Assembly (NCBI GenBank): GCA_028703175.1 | Contig: JAQVNJ010000089.1 | Coordinates: forward strand, 1 to 26,347 | Length of the DNA: 26,347 bases | Direction: 5' to 3' | Source of the DNA: JAAYCB01 sp012744395 | GTDB taxonomy: Bacteria; Planctomycetota; Planctomycetia; Pirellulales; Thermoguttaceae | Shown here: positions 8,016 through 16,359 of the stretch, one piece after another | How the letters are laid out: each line of letters begins with the position of its first letter | Position numbering within the stretch: the stretch's first letter is position 1 | Notes under the pieces: model-generated | What the model saw: only the letters and a program-made list of their open reading frames with translations | The model's database searches: none | Told to the model about the DNA's origin: nothing | Program-made: the position numbers and the translations under genes

Positions 8016-8340
8016 TCAGATCGGCAAGTCCGTCTCCAGGCCGCCGCCTGCCGTCAGCGCTTCGATTGCCGCCTCCAGGCTAAAGCGAACAAACATCGGC
8101 ATGTCGCCGCTTCTCTCGTTCGCCCGGGGCAAGGTCGAGCGCACGGTGTCGCCTCCATCGGCCAACAGTTCCAGCTGTTCCCACCAGGCATCGCCGCGGC
8201 CAGCCAATCCGGCCGCGTGGAGGAGCCGCAGGATGGGATAGCGCTCCGCGTCGCGTTCACGGTGCGGGCCCCTTGCAGGGCACCCAATCCTGCTCCGCCC
8301 GGATTTCTTTGGCGGGTAGCCATTCTCTCCGCGCCGCGGA
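8016..8340 (-). pseudogene. Frameshifted 3' remnant of an unidentified gene
   Basis: Two adjacent minus-strand frames look like protein although neither has a plausible start. From about 8340 to 8257 one frame reads REWLPAKEIRAEQDWVPCKG and stops. From about 8256 to 8016 another frame continues with RYPILRLLHAAGLAGRGDAW, then WWEQLELLADGGDTVRS and MPMFVRFSLEAAIEAL, ending in TGA. Codons in the second part mostly end in G or C, like the neighbouring genes. A single frameshift near 8257 would join them. No ATG or GTG with a ribosome site is in frame. I do not recognise the family. It lies 19 bases upstream of the antiporter start and just downstream of the HEAT gene. It could be a decayed gene or a sequencing frameshift at the end of a gene whose 5' part is gone. 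Confidence 0.42.
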
Positions 8341-8373
8341 AGGCTGATCGCTGAAAGCCGATGGCTATTCCCA

Positions 8374-10518
8374 CTACTTCGGCACCGGCAGCATGATCGT
8401 GGCGTTTTCCCCGAACGAGGCTTCTCCCTCCCTGCCATCGATCCGATACCGGACCTCCAACGTCTTGACGACATTCGGCAACGGATCGCCGCCGAAGGCG
8501 GAGTTGTAGCTGCCGGTCGGCATGACGATCAGCGGGAAATCGCGGACGTATTTTCTGAGGATCGCGGTCACATCCTTGAAGGTTGTGCCGGCGCCGTACT
8601 CGGCCTTGATGATCTCGATCTTCATCGGCTCGTGGCCGATCTTGGCGAGCAGGTCCTGGACGTCGACGGAGCCGCCGATTTTCTGCGCGATCGACAGCGA
8701 GACCGCGGTTGCCGCATCCTTGAGGGCCGGGTCCTTCGCCGCCTCGACGGCAAGCCTCAACATATCGACACTCGGATAACGCCCGATGACTTCGAGGACC
8801 AGTTCCTGCTCGTCCTTGCGGCTGGCGGCTGCGAGCGCTGCGCGGCACATCTCGACGCGCTGCGCGTCGGGCAGGGTAAATTGGCGAACAAGGCGGATGT
8901 AACCCCGCAGGGCGCGGACCTGGTACTTGGAGTCCGTTGCGGTCTTCGCCAGTTCCAGCAGGACCGGCGCCGCGTCGACGCTCATCCACTCGCCCAGCAG
9001 GCGGCTCGCCGTGTCCTGCAACTCGGTGCTCTTGTCTCTTGCCGCGGCCCCGACTGCTTCCAGGGCCGTGGCGTTGCCCATCGCGCCGAGAATCTCCAGA
9101 ATCGAGGATTTCGTTGCGATCGGGGCGTCCGACATCGCCGCGATCAGCATCGTTGCGCACGTCTGGCCGTCCGGCATGCGGATGCAGGCGGCTTTCAGGG
9201 CTGGCATCGCGGCCTTGGCGTCCGCCGCGTGCGGGGGCGCTACGGCCCGTGTGATCAGGAACGAGAGTTCGTCCGGTCCGATCGTCGAACCGAGCGCGGC
9301 CAGGGCCAGCGCGCGGATCTTGCCGTCGGCGTCGTCGGCCGCCTCGATCAAAGCGCCGGAGGCGGCGGCGATTCTCCGCCGGCCGGCCAATTCGATCAAC
9401 ACACGGCGGGCCGCACCCGAAGCCTGCGGCAGACGTTCGGCCAGGTCGGCATCGACGTCCTTGCCGGGCAGTCCGGCGAGGGCCTCCGCGGCCGCCTTCG
9501 CCAATTCCGCGTCGGCGCCGGCAGCCATCTCCATCAGGACGGGCACGCAGGAGGCGTCTCCCACGCGCTGCAAGGCGGCCACGGCCGCCTGACGCGCTGT
9601 TTCCGAGCCGTTCTTCGCAATCGCCAGCACGGCGGGCAGCACCGCCTCGTCGCGGCGGTCGGCCAGGGCGCCGACGAGCAGGCCCTGACGTGCGGGGACC
9701 GCGCCGGCCACCGCCGCCGCCAGGCCCTCGGTCACTTCGCGCCCGGGCAACTCCCGCGCGGTGGTCAATCCGATGTTGAACATCCCCTTGTCAGCCGACT
9801 TGAGCTGCTCGACGAGCAGGGGGACGCCTGCGGATCGCCGGGCGAGAATCGCCCCGCGCGTCGCCTCGACGATCCTCTGCTTGGGCGCCGCGGACTCGCG
9901 GACCAGGTCGTAGAGTTCCACGGCCCGCGCCGCGTTTCCGCCGGCGAGGGCGCGTTCAGCGCAGAGGATGCACCCTTCGGCGACTGCGGAACGGACCGCC
10001 GCGGGGGCTGCACCGAGCGACTTCTGCAAGATCTTGGCGGCCGCGTCGTTGCCGATCCGTCCCAGGGCGGCGGCCGCCGCCGAAGCCACCTCCGGATCGG
10101 CGTCTCCGAGCCGCCCGGCCAGGCTCTCCACCGCGCGCTGGTCGCGGCGGACGCCGATCGAGTTGATCGCGCCGACGAGCAGACGCCCCTGGAGTCTTCC
10201 CAGCGCCTCGCGAAGAGCCCCGTCCGCCTCGGGTCCCGGAATCGCCTCCAAGGCGATTCGCGCCCACGAGGCAAGCTCCGCGTCGTCAAGCAGCGCGGCC
10301 AGCGGCGGCACGGCCGCGGCCGTGCCGTGGATCACCAGGCGCTTGCAGGTGATCGCCTTATCGGCCTTCGGCGCGTCCGACTGGAGCACGCCAATCAGTT
10401 GCCGCTCCTGGTCCGCGGCATTGCCGGGACGGTCGGCGGCTCGGGCGGAGTGGGCGGCCAACGCGATGATGGCGGCAACCAGCGCGACGGATGTGAGAGG
10501 ATATCGAGTTGTCTGCAT
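8374..10518 (-). CDS. Exported HEAT-repeat protein
   Basis: This 714-residue protein starts with a signal peptide, MQTTRYPLTSVALVAAIIAL followed by AAHSARA, so it is probably periplasmic. Residues 40 to about 600 are alpha-helical HEAT/PBS-lyase-type repeats: units such as SLAGRLGDADPEVASAAAAA and PALLDDAELASWARIALEAI with alternating alanine/leucine helices. The last 100 residues differ: KAEYGAGTTFKDVTAILRKY, then GDPLPNVVKTLEVRYRIDG, a beta-rich module that reminds me of the DUF3395-type domain in some DnaJ-family proteins; that link is inference. The ATG at 10518 has AAGGA eight bases upstream. It follows the Gfo/Idh gene by 62 bases on the same strand, so the two may be co-transcribed. 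HEAT scaffolds bind proteins; no enzymatic motif is visible. Confidence 0.85.
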   Translation of the reverse strand: MQTTRYPLTSVALVAAIIALAAHSARAADRPGNAADQERQLIGVLQSDAPKADKAITCKRLVIHGTAAAVPPLAALLDDAELASWARIALEAIPGPEADGALREALGRLQGRLLVGAINSIGVRRDQRAVESLAGRLGDADPEVASAAAAALGRIGNDAAAKILQKSLGAAPAAVRSAVAEGCILCAERALAGGNAARAVELYDLVRESAAPKQRIVEATRGAILARRSAGVPLLVEQLKSADKGMFNIGLTTARELPGREVTEGLAAAVAGAVPARQGLLVGALADRRDEAVLPAVLAIAKNGSETARQAAVAALQRVGDASCVPVLMEMAAGADAELAKAAAEALAGLPGKDVDADLAERLPQASGAARRVLIELAGRRRIAAASGALIEAADDADGKIRALALAALGSTIGPDELSFLITRAVAPPHAADAKAAMPALKAACIRMPDGQTCATMLIAAMSDAPIATKSSILEILGAMGNATALEAVGAAARDKSTELQDTASRLLGEWMSVDAAPVLLELAKTATDSKYQVRALRGYIRLVRQFTLPDAQRVEMCRAALAAASRKDEQELVLEVIGRYPSVDMLRLAVEAAKDPALKDAATAVSLSIAQKIGGSVDVQDLLAKIGHEPMKIEIIKAEYGAGTTFKDVTAILRKYVRDFPLIVMPTGSYNSAFGGDPLPNVVKTLEVRYRIDGREGEASFGENATIMLPVPK

Positions 10519-10580
10519 GTGTGCGGTCCTTGTTGTTTCCGGTCGGACGGGGTGGTCTGGGTGACTTGAAGATCGGATGC

Positions 10581-11867
10581 TCAGACACTCCAGGGCTCGC
10601 GCATCGCCTCCGACCGCAATCGATTCGCCTGCTCGTCGCCGATGAACGCGTGCTTCGCCGGATCGTAACGCACCTGGCGATCGAGAAAGATCGCGATATT
10701 GGCCGCGTGGCAGGCGATGTGGGAATAACATGCCGCCTCCGCGTTCGCCAACGGCTGGCTCCGCGTCTTCACGCAGTCGAGGAAGTCCCGCACGTGGAAG
10801 GTGGCCGGATAGCCGCCGATCTCGGCAACCTCCCTGCCGGCGATCAGTTCGGGGGAACTGAGCACGAGTTTGCCGCTATCGCCCGCCTCGACCCAGCCCG
10901 TTTCCCCCTCGAACCGCACCGGGCAGGAGCCCAGCGGGAGCCAACCATCGTTGCGGATGACCAGTTCGACCCCGCTGGCATAGCGCGCGATGACGCGGCC
11001 GTCTTTCGGCGGGTTGTACTCGATCGGGGCGGTATGGTCCGCGCTGGCGGCCCACTGGCAGAGGTCCACGCAGTGGGAACCCCATTCCAGCACTCCGCCG
11101 CCGACCAATCCGCCGCCTTTTTCAAAGTTGAAGCCGTCGAGCAGCTTCTTGTTGAACGGCCGCCAGGCCGCCGGGCCGAGATACAGATCCCAGTCGATCT
11201 CTTCCTTGGGCGGCTCGGGCTCCGCCGGGGCCCAGCCGCTGCTGGCGGTCGCCAGGCCCGCGGGGTGGGCGTGCACCGCTTTGAGTTTCCCCAGCCTGCC
11301 GCTCCAGGCCAACTCGCAGGCGAAGGCGAAATGCGGCAAGTTCCGCCGCTGAGTCCCCGCCTGGAAGACCCGCCCGCAACGCCGCATCGAGTCGGCCAGC
11401 GCCAGGCTCTGGGCAATGTTCTTCGTACAGGGCTTTTCGCAATAGATGTCCTTCCCGGCCTTGGCCGCGTAGATCGACGCCGTGGCGTGCCAGTTCGGGC
11501 CGGTCGCGATCAGCACCGCATCGATGTCGTCGCGCTCCAGCAGTTCGCGAAAGTCGCGATACGTGGCGCAATCCTGGTTGCCGTATTTCTGATCGACCCT
11601 GTTCTTCACGGCGGCCCGGCGCGCCGCCTTGATGTCGCAAACGGCCACGAATTGCACGTCCGGCTGCGGAAGAAAGCATCCCAGGTCGTACATCCCCCGG
11701 CTGCCGATGCCGATCCCGCCCAACACGATCCGCTCGCTTGCGGCCGCGCTGCCGTCTTTTCCCAGCGCGGCGCCCGGAATCAAGTGAGGCGCCGCCAGCA
11801 GGCTGCCGGCCTGGACGGCGGTTTTCAGGAACTGGCGCCGAGGAACGCGTGCCATCTGCTGAGCCAT
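10581..11867 (-). CDS. Gfo/Idh/MocA family oxidoreductase, Tat-exported
   Basis: This is an NAD(P)-dependent sugar dehydrogenase-type protein of 428 residues. The N-terminus has a twin-arginine signal, RVPRRQFLK (residues 7-15), followed by a hydrophobic stretch, so the folded, cofactor-loaded enzyme is exported. The Rossmann motif GIGIGSRG is at 51-58 and the family hallmark EKP at 144-146. The catalytic-region lysine of EKP is present. The C-terminal half is the usual beta-sheet substrate domain. The ATG at 11867 has AGGAG eight bases upstream. In planctomycetes such proteins often accompany DUF1080 proteins, and such pairs are proposed to act through 3-keto-sugar intermediates. The substrate is unknown. 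A promoter candidate is at 12002-12030. Confidence 0.9.
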   Translation of the reverse strand: MAQQMARVPRRQFLKTAVQAGSLLAAPHLIPGAALGKDGSAAASERIVLGGIGIGSRGMYDLGCFLPQPDVQFVAVCDIKAARRAAVKNRVDQKYGNQDCATYRDFRELLERDDIDAVLIATGPNWHATASIYAAKAGKDIYCEKPCTKNIAQSLALADSMRRCGRVFQAGTQRRNLPHFAFACELAWSGRLGKLKAVHAHPAGLATASSGWAPAEPEPPKEEIDWDLYLGPAAWRPFNKKLLDGFNFEKGGGLVGGGVLEWGSHCVDLCQWAASADHTAPIEYNPPKDGRVIARYASGVELVIRNDGWLPLGSCPVRFEGETGWVEAGDSGKLVLSSPELIAGREVAEIGGYPATFHVRDFLDCVKTRSQPLANAEAACYSHIACHAANIAIFLDRQVRYDPAKHAFIGDEQANRLRSEAMREPWSV

Positions 11868-12001
11868 GGTGGGATCTCCTGCTTGATTTTCGGTGAAGGG
11901 GCGGGCTGGCCTGCCGCCGCCCGCCGCGCGCCGCGGTGCGTCGATCGACCGGAAGCGGGGCAACCCTGCGGCGTCCTGTTCCGGCGTCCTGCATTCCGAG
12001 T

Positions 12002-12030
12002 ATTGTCCGCCGTGCCGGGGGATCGTGCAA
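12002..12030 (-). promoter_or_regulatory. Candidate promoter for the Gfo/Idh gene
   Basis: On the minus strand TTGCAC (12030-12025) is followed after 17 bases by GACAAT (12007-12002). Spacing is ideal but both boxes deviate from consensus. It would give a leader of about 130 bases. The surrounding 11868-12296 region has no gene that I can support and holds this and the divergent Nudix promoter. Confidence 0.35.
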
Positions 12031-12069
12031 GGGCTGGGCAGCGAGGGAACCGGGCCGCGCGCAGAGCGG

Positions 12070-12098
12070 TTGTCTTCCCGCGCCGCGCCGATTAGGAT
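12070..12098 (+). promoter_or_regulatory. Candidate promoter for the Nudix gene
   Basis: TTGTCT (12070-12075) and TAGGAT (12093-12098) are separated by 17 bases. The predicted start near 12105 leaves a leader of about 190 bases before the GTG at 12297. Confidence 0.38.
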
Positions 12099-12296
12099 GC
12101 AGTCCAACCGGCCGGGAAACGCCGCCGCCGGGGCCGGCCATGGAGCATTCCACCCGCGCTGGAACGCCCCGCGGCCACCCGCCGCTGGACTGCCGGAAGG
12201 GAATTCAGGCGGAATCCCAGGCGGAGCCCCGGAGAAGAATCGATTACGGCAAAGTCCGCCGCACGCCGCGCCCGCGGACCCTTCGGAGACACGATT

Positions 12297-12752
12297 GTGG
12301 CCAGACTGAGCGCTGGATTGCTGATGTATCGCGTCCAGAATGGAGTCCTCCAAGTTCTGCTGGCACATCCGGGCGGGCCCTACTTCCGCAACAGGGATCA
12401 GGGGGCCTGGTCGATCCCCAAGGGGGAGCCCGAAGAAGGCGAAGACCTCCTGGCCACCGCCGAGCGGGAGTTTGAAGAGGAGACCGGCGTAAAGCCCGCC
12501 GGCCCCTACATTCCACTCCGTCCGGTCAAGCAGAAGGGCGGCAAGATCGTCCACGCCTGGGCGTTCCAGGGCGACTGTGATCCGGCCGCGATTGTCTGCA
12601 ACACCTTCACAATGGAATGGCCGCCGCACTCGGGCCGCCAGGCGGAGTTTCCGGAAATCGATCGCGCCGAGTTCTTCGATCTCGACACGGCGCGCAGGAA
12701 GATCAAGCCGGGGCAGGATGCCCTGCTCGACCAGCTGCGACGCTTCCGCTGA
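12297..12752 (+). CDS. Nudix hydrolase
   Basis: The 151-residue protein hydrolyses a nucleoside diphosphate linked to another moiety. The Nudix box is complete at residues 43-65: glycine 43, glutamate 49 and REFEEETGV at 57-65, which coordinate the catalytic Mg2+. The N-terminal part (SAGLLMYRV, then LLAHPGGPYFRNRDQGAWSI) matches a common subgroup annotated only as MutT-like, whose substrate is not established. The start is GTG at 12297 with GGAG eight bases upstream. The gene stands alone, divergent from Gfo/Idh and convergent with a DUF1080 gene. Function beyond the fold is not assigned. Confidence 0.9.
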   Translation: MARLSAGLLMYRVQNGVLQVLLAHPGGPYFRNRDQGAWSIPKGEPEEGEDLLATAEREFEEETGVKPAGPYIPLRPVKQKGGKIVHAWAFQGDCDPAAIVCNTFTMEWPPHSGRQAEFPEIDRAEFFDLDTARRKIKPGQDALLDQLRRFR

Positions 12753-12780
12753 CACCGACCCGGCGCGGCCGGAGGGGCAT

Positions 12781-12821
12781 CGTTGACGCTCTCCGGCCAG
12801 CCCGAGCCAGCGCCGTCAACG
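12781..12821. terminator. Inverted repeat between convergent Nudix and DUF1080 genes
   Basis: CGTTGACG (12781-12788) is exactly complementary to CGTCAACG (12814-12821), with CCGGAG/CTCCGG arms also available nearby (from about 12769). The second arm overlaps the DUF1080 stop codon. There is no T-tract, so termination is only a guess from the convergent context. Confidence 0.25.
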
Positions 12822-13640
12822 GTCGTGCACCTTGATGTAGACATTCCGGAACTGCACGAGGCTCGAAGCGGGTGACATCGCCCCGTCTTCCACGGCCATG
12901 CCCTGCTTTCTCATCGCCTCGATCTGCTTGGGCGGCAGCGGGCCGCCGTGATGCTGGAACCCGATCGGTCCGCGCATCTCCTTCAATCCCGGCAGCTGCG
13001 CGTTGTCGATCACTTTCAGGCCGTTCAAGACGATCGTGACGCGGTCGCCGACGACGCGGGCCATCATCCGATTCCACTCTCCCACGGGCTTGTCGGCCTT
13101 GGCTTTCGGGACGCCCGCCGCCCGCTCTTCGGGCGTGGCATCCTTGTTGAGGCGGACCGACCACAACTCGCCGGAGCCACACTCCCAGCACCAAAGGTTC
13201 GCCTGGTGTCCCGGGCGGAACAGCAAGCCCGAATCGGCGTTGGCGGTCGGCGTGATGATTTGCTTGCCGTCTTCGTCCGTTTTGTAGCTGCCGTCGGGCA
13301 GGATCGTCGGCATCGGGTAGAGCCCCGTGGCGCGCTTGAAACGCCAGTCGAAGTAGATCGTGTAATCGCCATACTCCTGCTCGGTATACAGGCTCTTGTT
13401 GCCCTTGGCTTCCGAGCAGGCATCGTAGTCGATCACGCCGTCGACAACCCGCCAATGGCCATTGTCGCCTTCGGGGACTTTCCAGCCGCGGAGGTCCTTG
13501 CCGTTAAAGAGAGACTCATAGCCTTGGGCGGCGAGCTGTTCGGGCGACGGCATGGCCACCTTCTCGGCGGTCCCGCCGGCCGCGGCTGCGACCGGCATGA
13601 GAATCGCGCAAAGAACTATCGATACGGCAAGGCGTTGCAT
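12816..13640 (-). CDS. DUF1080 (3-keto-disaccharide hydrolase) family protein, exported
   Basis: The 274-residue protein has a signal peptide (MQRLAVSIVLCAILMPVAAA) and one concanavalin-like jelly-roll domain of the DUF1080 family. Family features are YESLFNGKDLRGWKVP near residue 50, a central segment with NADSGLLFRPG, GEWNRMMARVVGDRVTIVLNG and the terminal strand VQFRNVYIKV. Members are reported to bind or hydrolyse 3-keto-glycosides. The ATG at 13640 has AGGAG six bases upstream. Compared with the neighbouring DUF1080 protein it carries extra inserts, for example LYPMPTILPDGSYKTDEDG. It is divergent from that second gene, and the pair shares a 277-base upstream region. Confidence 0.88.
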   Translation of the reverse strand: MQRLAVSIVLCAILMPVAAAAGGTAEKVAMPSPEQLAAQGYESLFNGKDLRGWKVPEGDNGHWRVVDGVIDYDACSEAKGNKSLYTEQEYGDYTIYFDWRFKRATGLYPMPTILPDGSYKTDEDGKQIITPTANADSGLLFRPGHQANLWCWECGSGELWSVRLNKDATPEERAAGVPKAKADKPVGEWNRMMARVVGDRVTIVLNGLKVIDNAQLPGLKEMRGPIGFQHHGGPLPPKQIEAMRKQGMAVEDGAMSPASSLVQFRNVYIKVHDR

Positions 13641-13786
13641 TGGAGACTCCTTCTGGTCATCTGGGGTTTGCAGCACGGACCCGGCAAGTCCGCGCCGTTA
13701 CGCGCGGAGGAGCGAGGTTTGTTATCCGGAACCGGTGCGGCTCCCGGCGGAACGATCGCCTGGGAATGATGTTAACCGGCGGCGCG

Positions 13787-13810
13787 AGGCGGCTCAAGAG
13801 GCGGCTCAAG
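13787..13810. repeat. Perfect 12-base tandem duplication
   Basis: AGGCGGCTCAAG occurs twice in direct succession (13787-13798 and 13799-13810). It sits just upstream of the -35 box of the promoter at 13820-13849, in the position of an activator site, though it may simply be a slippage product. Confidence 0.8.
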
Positions 13811-13819
13811 CAGGGATCA

Positions 13820-13849
13820 TTGAACCGCACCTGGCGGGGCAACTACAAT
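13820..13849 (+). promoter_or_regulatory. Sigma-70-like promoter for the second DUF1080 gene
   Basis: TTGAAC (13820-13825) and TACAAT (13844-13849) are separated by 18 bases; they match consensus at 4 or 5 positions each. The predicted start near 13856 gives a leader of about 60 bases. Confidence 0.5.
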
Positions 13850-13917
13850 GCCAGCGGCTGACCGTGCCGCGGGGCACGGCCGGCGGTATCGACTTCCATC
13901 TCCAACCGGAAAGAAGA

Positions 13918-14568
13918 ATGACAATGAACCGAAGCAGTCTGATCGCCGTTTGCGCGGGGCTTCTCCTGGCGGCCGGCGGCGCGCTGGCGGCCGAGACGCC
14001 CCCAGCCGAGGACGGACTGGTCCCGATGTTCGACGGCAAGACGCTCAAGGGCTGGCAGACGACCGGCAATTGGATCGTGGAGGAAGACGGCGCGGTCACG
14101 CTCAAGCCGCGACCGGGAGAGAAGGGCTGGCAGCGGTATGAGGCCTACCTGACCACGCAGCGCAAGTACAAGGATTTTGTTCTCGATCTGGAATTCAAGA
14201 TCGAGAAGGGAGGGAACTCCGGCGTCTTCCTGAGGGTCGGGGACCCGCGGGACCAGGTCAAAAGCGGCTTCGAGATCCAGATTCTCGATACGCACGGTTT
14301 GGCGAATCCCGGCAACCACGATTGCGGCGGCGTGATCGGCGCCGCGGCGCCTTCGAAGAACATGGCCAAGCCCGCCGGCCAATGGAACCGGTACGTCATC
14401 TCCTGCGTGGGCAATCGGCTCAAGGTGGAACTGAACGGGGAGCCGATTCACGACCTCGAGCTGGACAAGTCGGCGATCAAGGATCGGCCGCCCGAGGGCC
14501 ACATCGCCTTCCAGGATGAAGCGAAGCGCGTGTGGTACCGCAACGTGCGGATCAAGGAACTCAAGTGA
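13918..14568 (+). CDS. DUF1080 (3-keto-disaccharide hydrolase) family protein, exported
   Basis: This compact 216-residue protein has a signal peptide ending LLAAGGALAAE and then one DUF1080 jelly-roll domain: VPMFDGKTLKGWQTTGNW, KYKDFVLDLEFKIEKGGNSG, VFLRVGDPRDQVKSGFEIQI, GQWNRYVISCVGNRLKVELN and VWYRNVRIKEL. Two in-frame ATGs, 13918 and 13924, are possible; GGAAAGAAGA precedes the first closely and I list that one. Its length is the usual minimum for the family. It probably acts in the periplasm on a sugar product of the neighbouring oxidoreductase and sulfatase, which is inference from context. Confidence 0.88.
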   Translation: MTMNRSSLIAVCAGLLLAAGGALAAETPPAEDGLVPMFDGKTLKGWQTTGNWIVEEDGAVTLKPRPGEKGWQRYEAYLTTQRKYKDFVLDLEFKIEKGGNSGVFLRVGDPRDQVKSGFEIQILDTHGLANPGNHDCGGVIGAAAPSKNMAKPAGQWNRYVISCVGNRLKVELNGEPIHDLELDKSAIKDRPPEGHIAFQDEAKRVWYRNVRIKELK

Positions 14569-14862
14569 TTCGGTTGATCGCCCCCCGCAGACGGATCCCC
14601 CTCCGCAGCCAGCGGGACACGCGTTTCGGGCGGCAGCGGTCTCCAGCCGACTTGTCCGAGCCGGGATGCTCGCTTGGAGGAAACCGCGGGAACCACTCCT
14701 CGGGGGAGGCTCTCTGAGCGAAGGAGACGCCGGGCCGCTTCGCGTTCAACGGCGTCGGCCTTTATCGCTCAACGGACGTTCGTCAGGGACGGGCGGACGG
14801 CGGAACGGGCGCGTCTTACTTTTGGCGAATTCCTGGCAGGTCGACTTCGTTGCGCCGGTTGA
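14569..14862. other. Gap between DUF1080 and sulfatase genes, no gene seen
   Basis: The 294 bases between the two convergent genes contain only low-quality open frames. No intrinsic terminator, RNA gene or mobile-element end was recognised. Confidence 0.4.
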
Positions 14863-16359
14863 TCACCTTGGCAGCTTCCGCTGATCGAGCCGTTCGCCCT
14901 GGGGCCGGCGGAGCGGGATCGCCAGCCCGCCGGACGCCTCCAATTCGTCGAACAGTTGGCCTTCCATCGCCCGGATCTGTTCCTGGTAGGCCGGCACGCC
15001 GATCAGGTTGTGGCGTTCCAACGGGTCGGCCTGGAGGTCGTAGAAACCATTCTCGTCCCAGACACCGTGATAGAAGACATACTTGAAGCGATCCGTGCGG
15101 ATCGCAAAGGTGGTCGGCGTCGCGGGGAAATTCCACTCCCAGTGATACTCGTACAGGATGTGGTCGCGCCAGGGGACCTGCCGCCCGAGGAGCAGCGGCA
15201 GGAAGGAGCGGCCGTCCATCCGGGCCGACTGCGGCGCCGCCACGCCGCAGGCTTCGAGGATTGTCGCGGCGATATCGATGTTCAAAACCATCTCGGCGAT
15301 CTTCGTGCCCGCCGGAATCATCCCCGGCGCGTAAGCCAGCATCGGCACGCGGATCGACTGTTCGAAGGCGTCGCGTTTGTCATAGAAGCCGTGCTCGCCG
15401 AGTTCGAACCCGTTGTCGCCGATGTAGAGGACGAGCGTGTTGCGGCTCAGGCCGCTGGAATCGAGATAGTCGAGCAGTCGGCCGAGATTCTCATCCAGCC
15501 CGTGCACCGTTGCGGCATAGTCTCGATAGAGCTGATCGAAGTCGGGCACGGGGTCGTTGTCGAACGGGCCCGTCTGCATGTGATCGACCCCGTGGATGCT
15601 GTAGCGGCGCTGGCGGACCCAGTGGGGCTGCGTGCGGTAATTCTGTTCCGTGTTGGCCATGGTCTCCGGGTAAGGGACCGGTTTCTGGGCATAGCGGAGA
15701 GCGTGACGCGGCGCTGGCTGAAACGGGAAATGCACCGCCTTGTGCGACAGGTAAAGGAAGAACGGCTTTTCGCCACGCCCTTCGTTCAGCCACTGGAGGG
15801 TTTGGTCGGTGAGGATGTCCGTGATGTAGCCTTTCGTCTCCACGCGGGCGCCGTTGACATTCAGAGTTGGATCGAAGTAGACCCCCTGGCCGGGGAAGCT
15901 CACCCAGTGATCGAATCCGGGGCGCGGGTCGTCCTCGTCGTGGCCCATGTGCCACTTCCCGATGAAGGCGGTCGCGTAGCCCGCCTCTTGCAGGTACTGG
16001 GGAAAGAAGGTTGTGCCCGGCGGTACGGGCCGCTGGTTGTCGACCACATGATGGTGGTGCATGTACTGCCCGGTGAGGATCGAAGCGCGGCTCGGCGAAC
16101 AGAGCGAGGTGGTCACAAAGGCGTGGGCCAGATGCGCCCCCTGCCGAGCCATCCGGTCCATCGCCGGTGTTTCGAGAAAATCGGGGGCCTGCGGCATGAA
16201 GCCCATGAAGTCGTAGCGGTGGTCGTCGCTGAGCACGAGTACCACGTTGCGCCGCTCTGGGCTCGGCTGGGCCCCACGGGTTTCCAGGGCGATGCCGAGA
16301 ATTGCCAGTGCGGGCAAAGAGACAAGAAGGACATGAAATCGGCCGGTTCTGGGCGACAT
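14863..16359 (-). CDS. Exported sulfatase (Cys-type, formylglycine-dependent)
   Basis: This arylsulfatase-family enzyme of 498 residues would release sulfate from a sulfated glycan. It has a signal peptide ending near residue 30. The Ca2+ ligands DD are at 45-46 (LVLSDDHRYD). The activation motif CSPSRASILTG starts at Cys87, which must be oxidised to formylglycine by a maturation enzyme not in this window. Active-site Lys135 and His137 lie in FIGKWHMG, and a second metal-binding pair lies in YIGDNGFELGEHGFYDKR. The ATG at 16359 has AGGAG seven bases upstream; the frame is open further upstream but without similarity. The many sulfatases of planctomycetes mainly attack algal or host polysaccharides; the substrate here is not predictable. 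It is convergent with the DUF1080 gene. Confidence 0.93.
   Translation of the reverse strand: MSPRTGRFHVLLVSLPALAILGIALETRGAQPSPERRNVVLVLSDDHRYDFMGFMPQAPDFLETPAMDRMARQGAHLAHAFVTTSLCSPSRASILTGQYMHHHHVVDNQRPVPPGTTFFPQYLQEAGYATAFIGKWHMGHDEDDPRPGFDHWVSFPGQGVYFDPTLNVNGARVETKGYITDILTDQTLQWLNEGRGEKPFFLYLSHKAVHFPFQPAPRHALRYAQKPVPYPETMANTEQNYRTQPHWVRQRRYSIHGVDHMQTGPFDNDPVPDFDQLYRDYAATVHGLDENLGRLLDYLDSSGLSRNTLVLYIGDNGFELGEHGFYDKRDAFEQSIRVPMLAYAPGMIPAGTKIAEMVLNIDIAATILEACGVAAPQSARMDGRSFLPLLLGRQVPWRDHILYEYHWEWNFPATPTTFAIRTDRFKYVFYHGVWDENGFYDLQADPLERHNLIGVPAYQEQIRAMEGQLFDELEASGGLAIPLRRPQGERLDQRKLPR

Noticed and set aside
6554..8083. Plus-strand open frame of 509 codons
   Set aside because: Antisense shadow of the antiporter gene, rich in Arg, Gln, His and Asp.
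8632..10569. Plus-strand open frame of 645 codons
   Set aside because: Long only because it lies antisense to the GC-rich HEAT gene; no start signal or domain.
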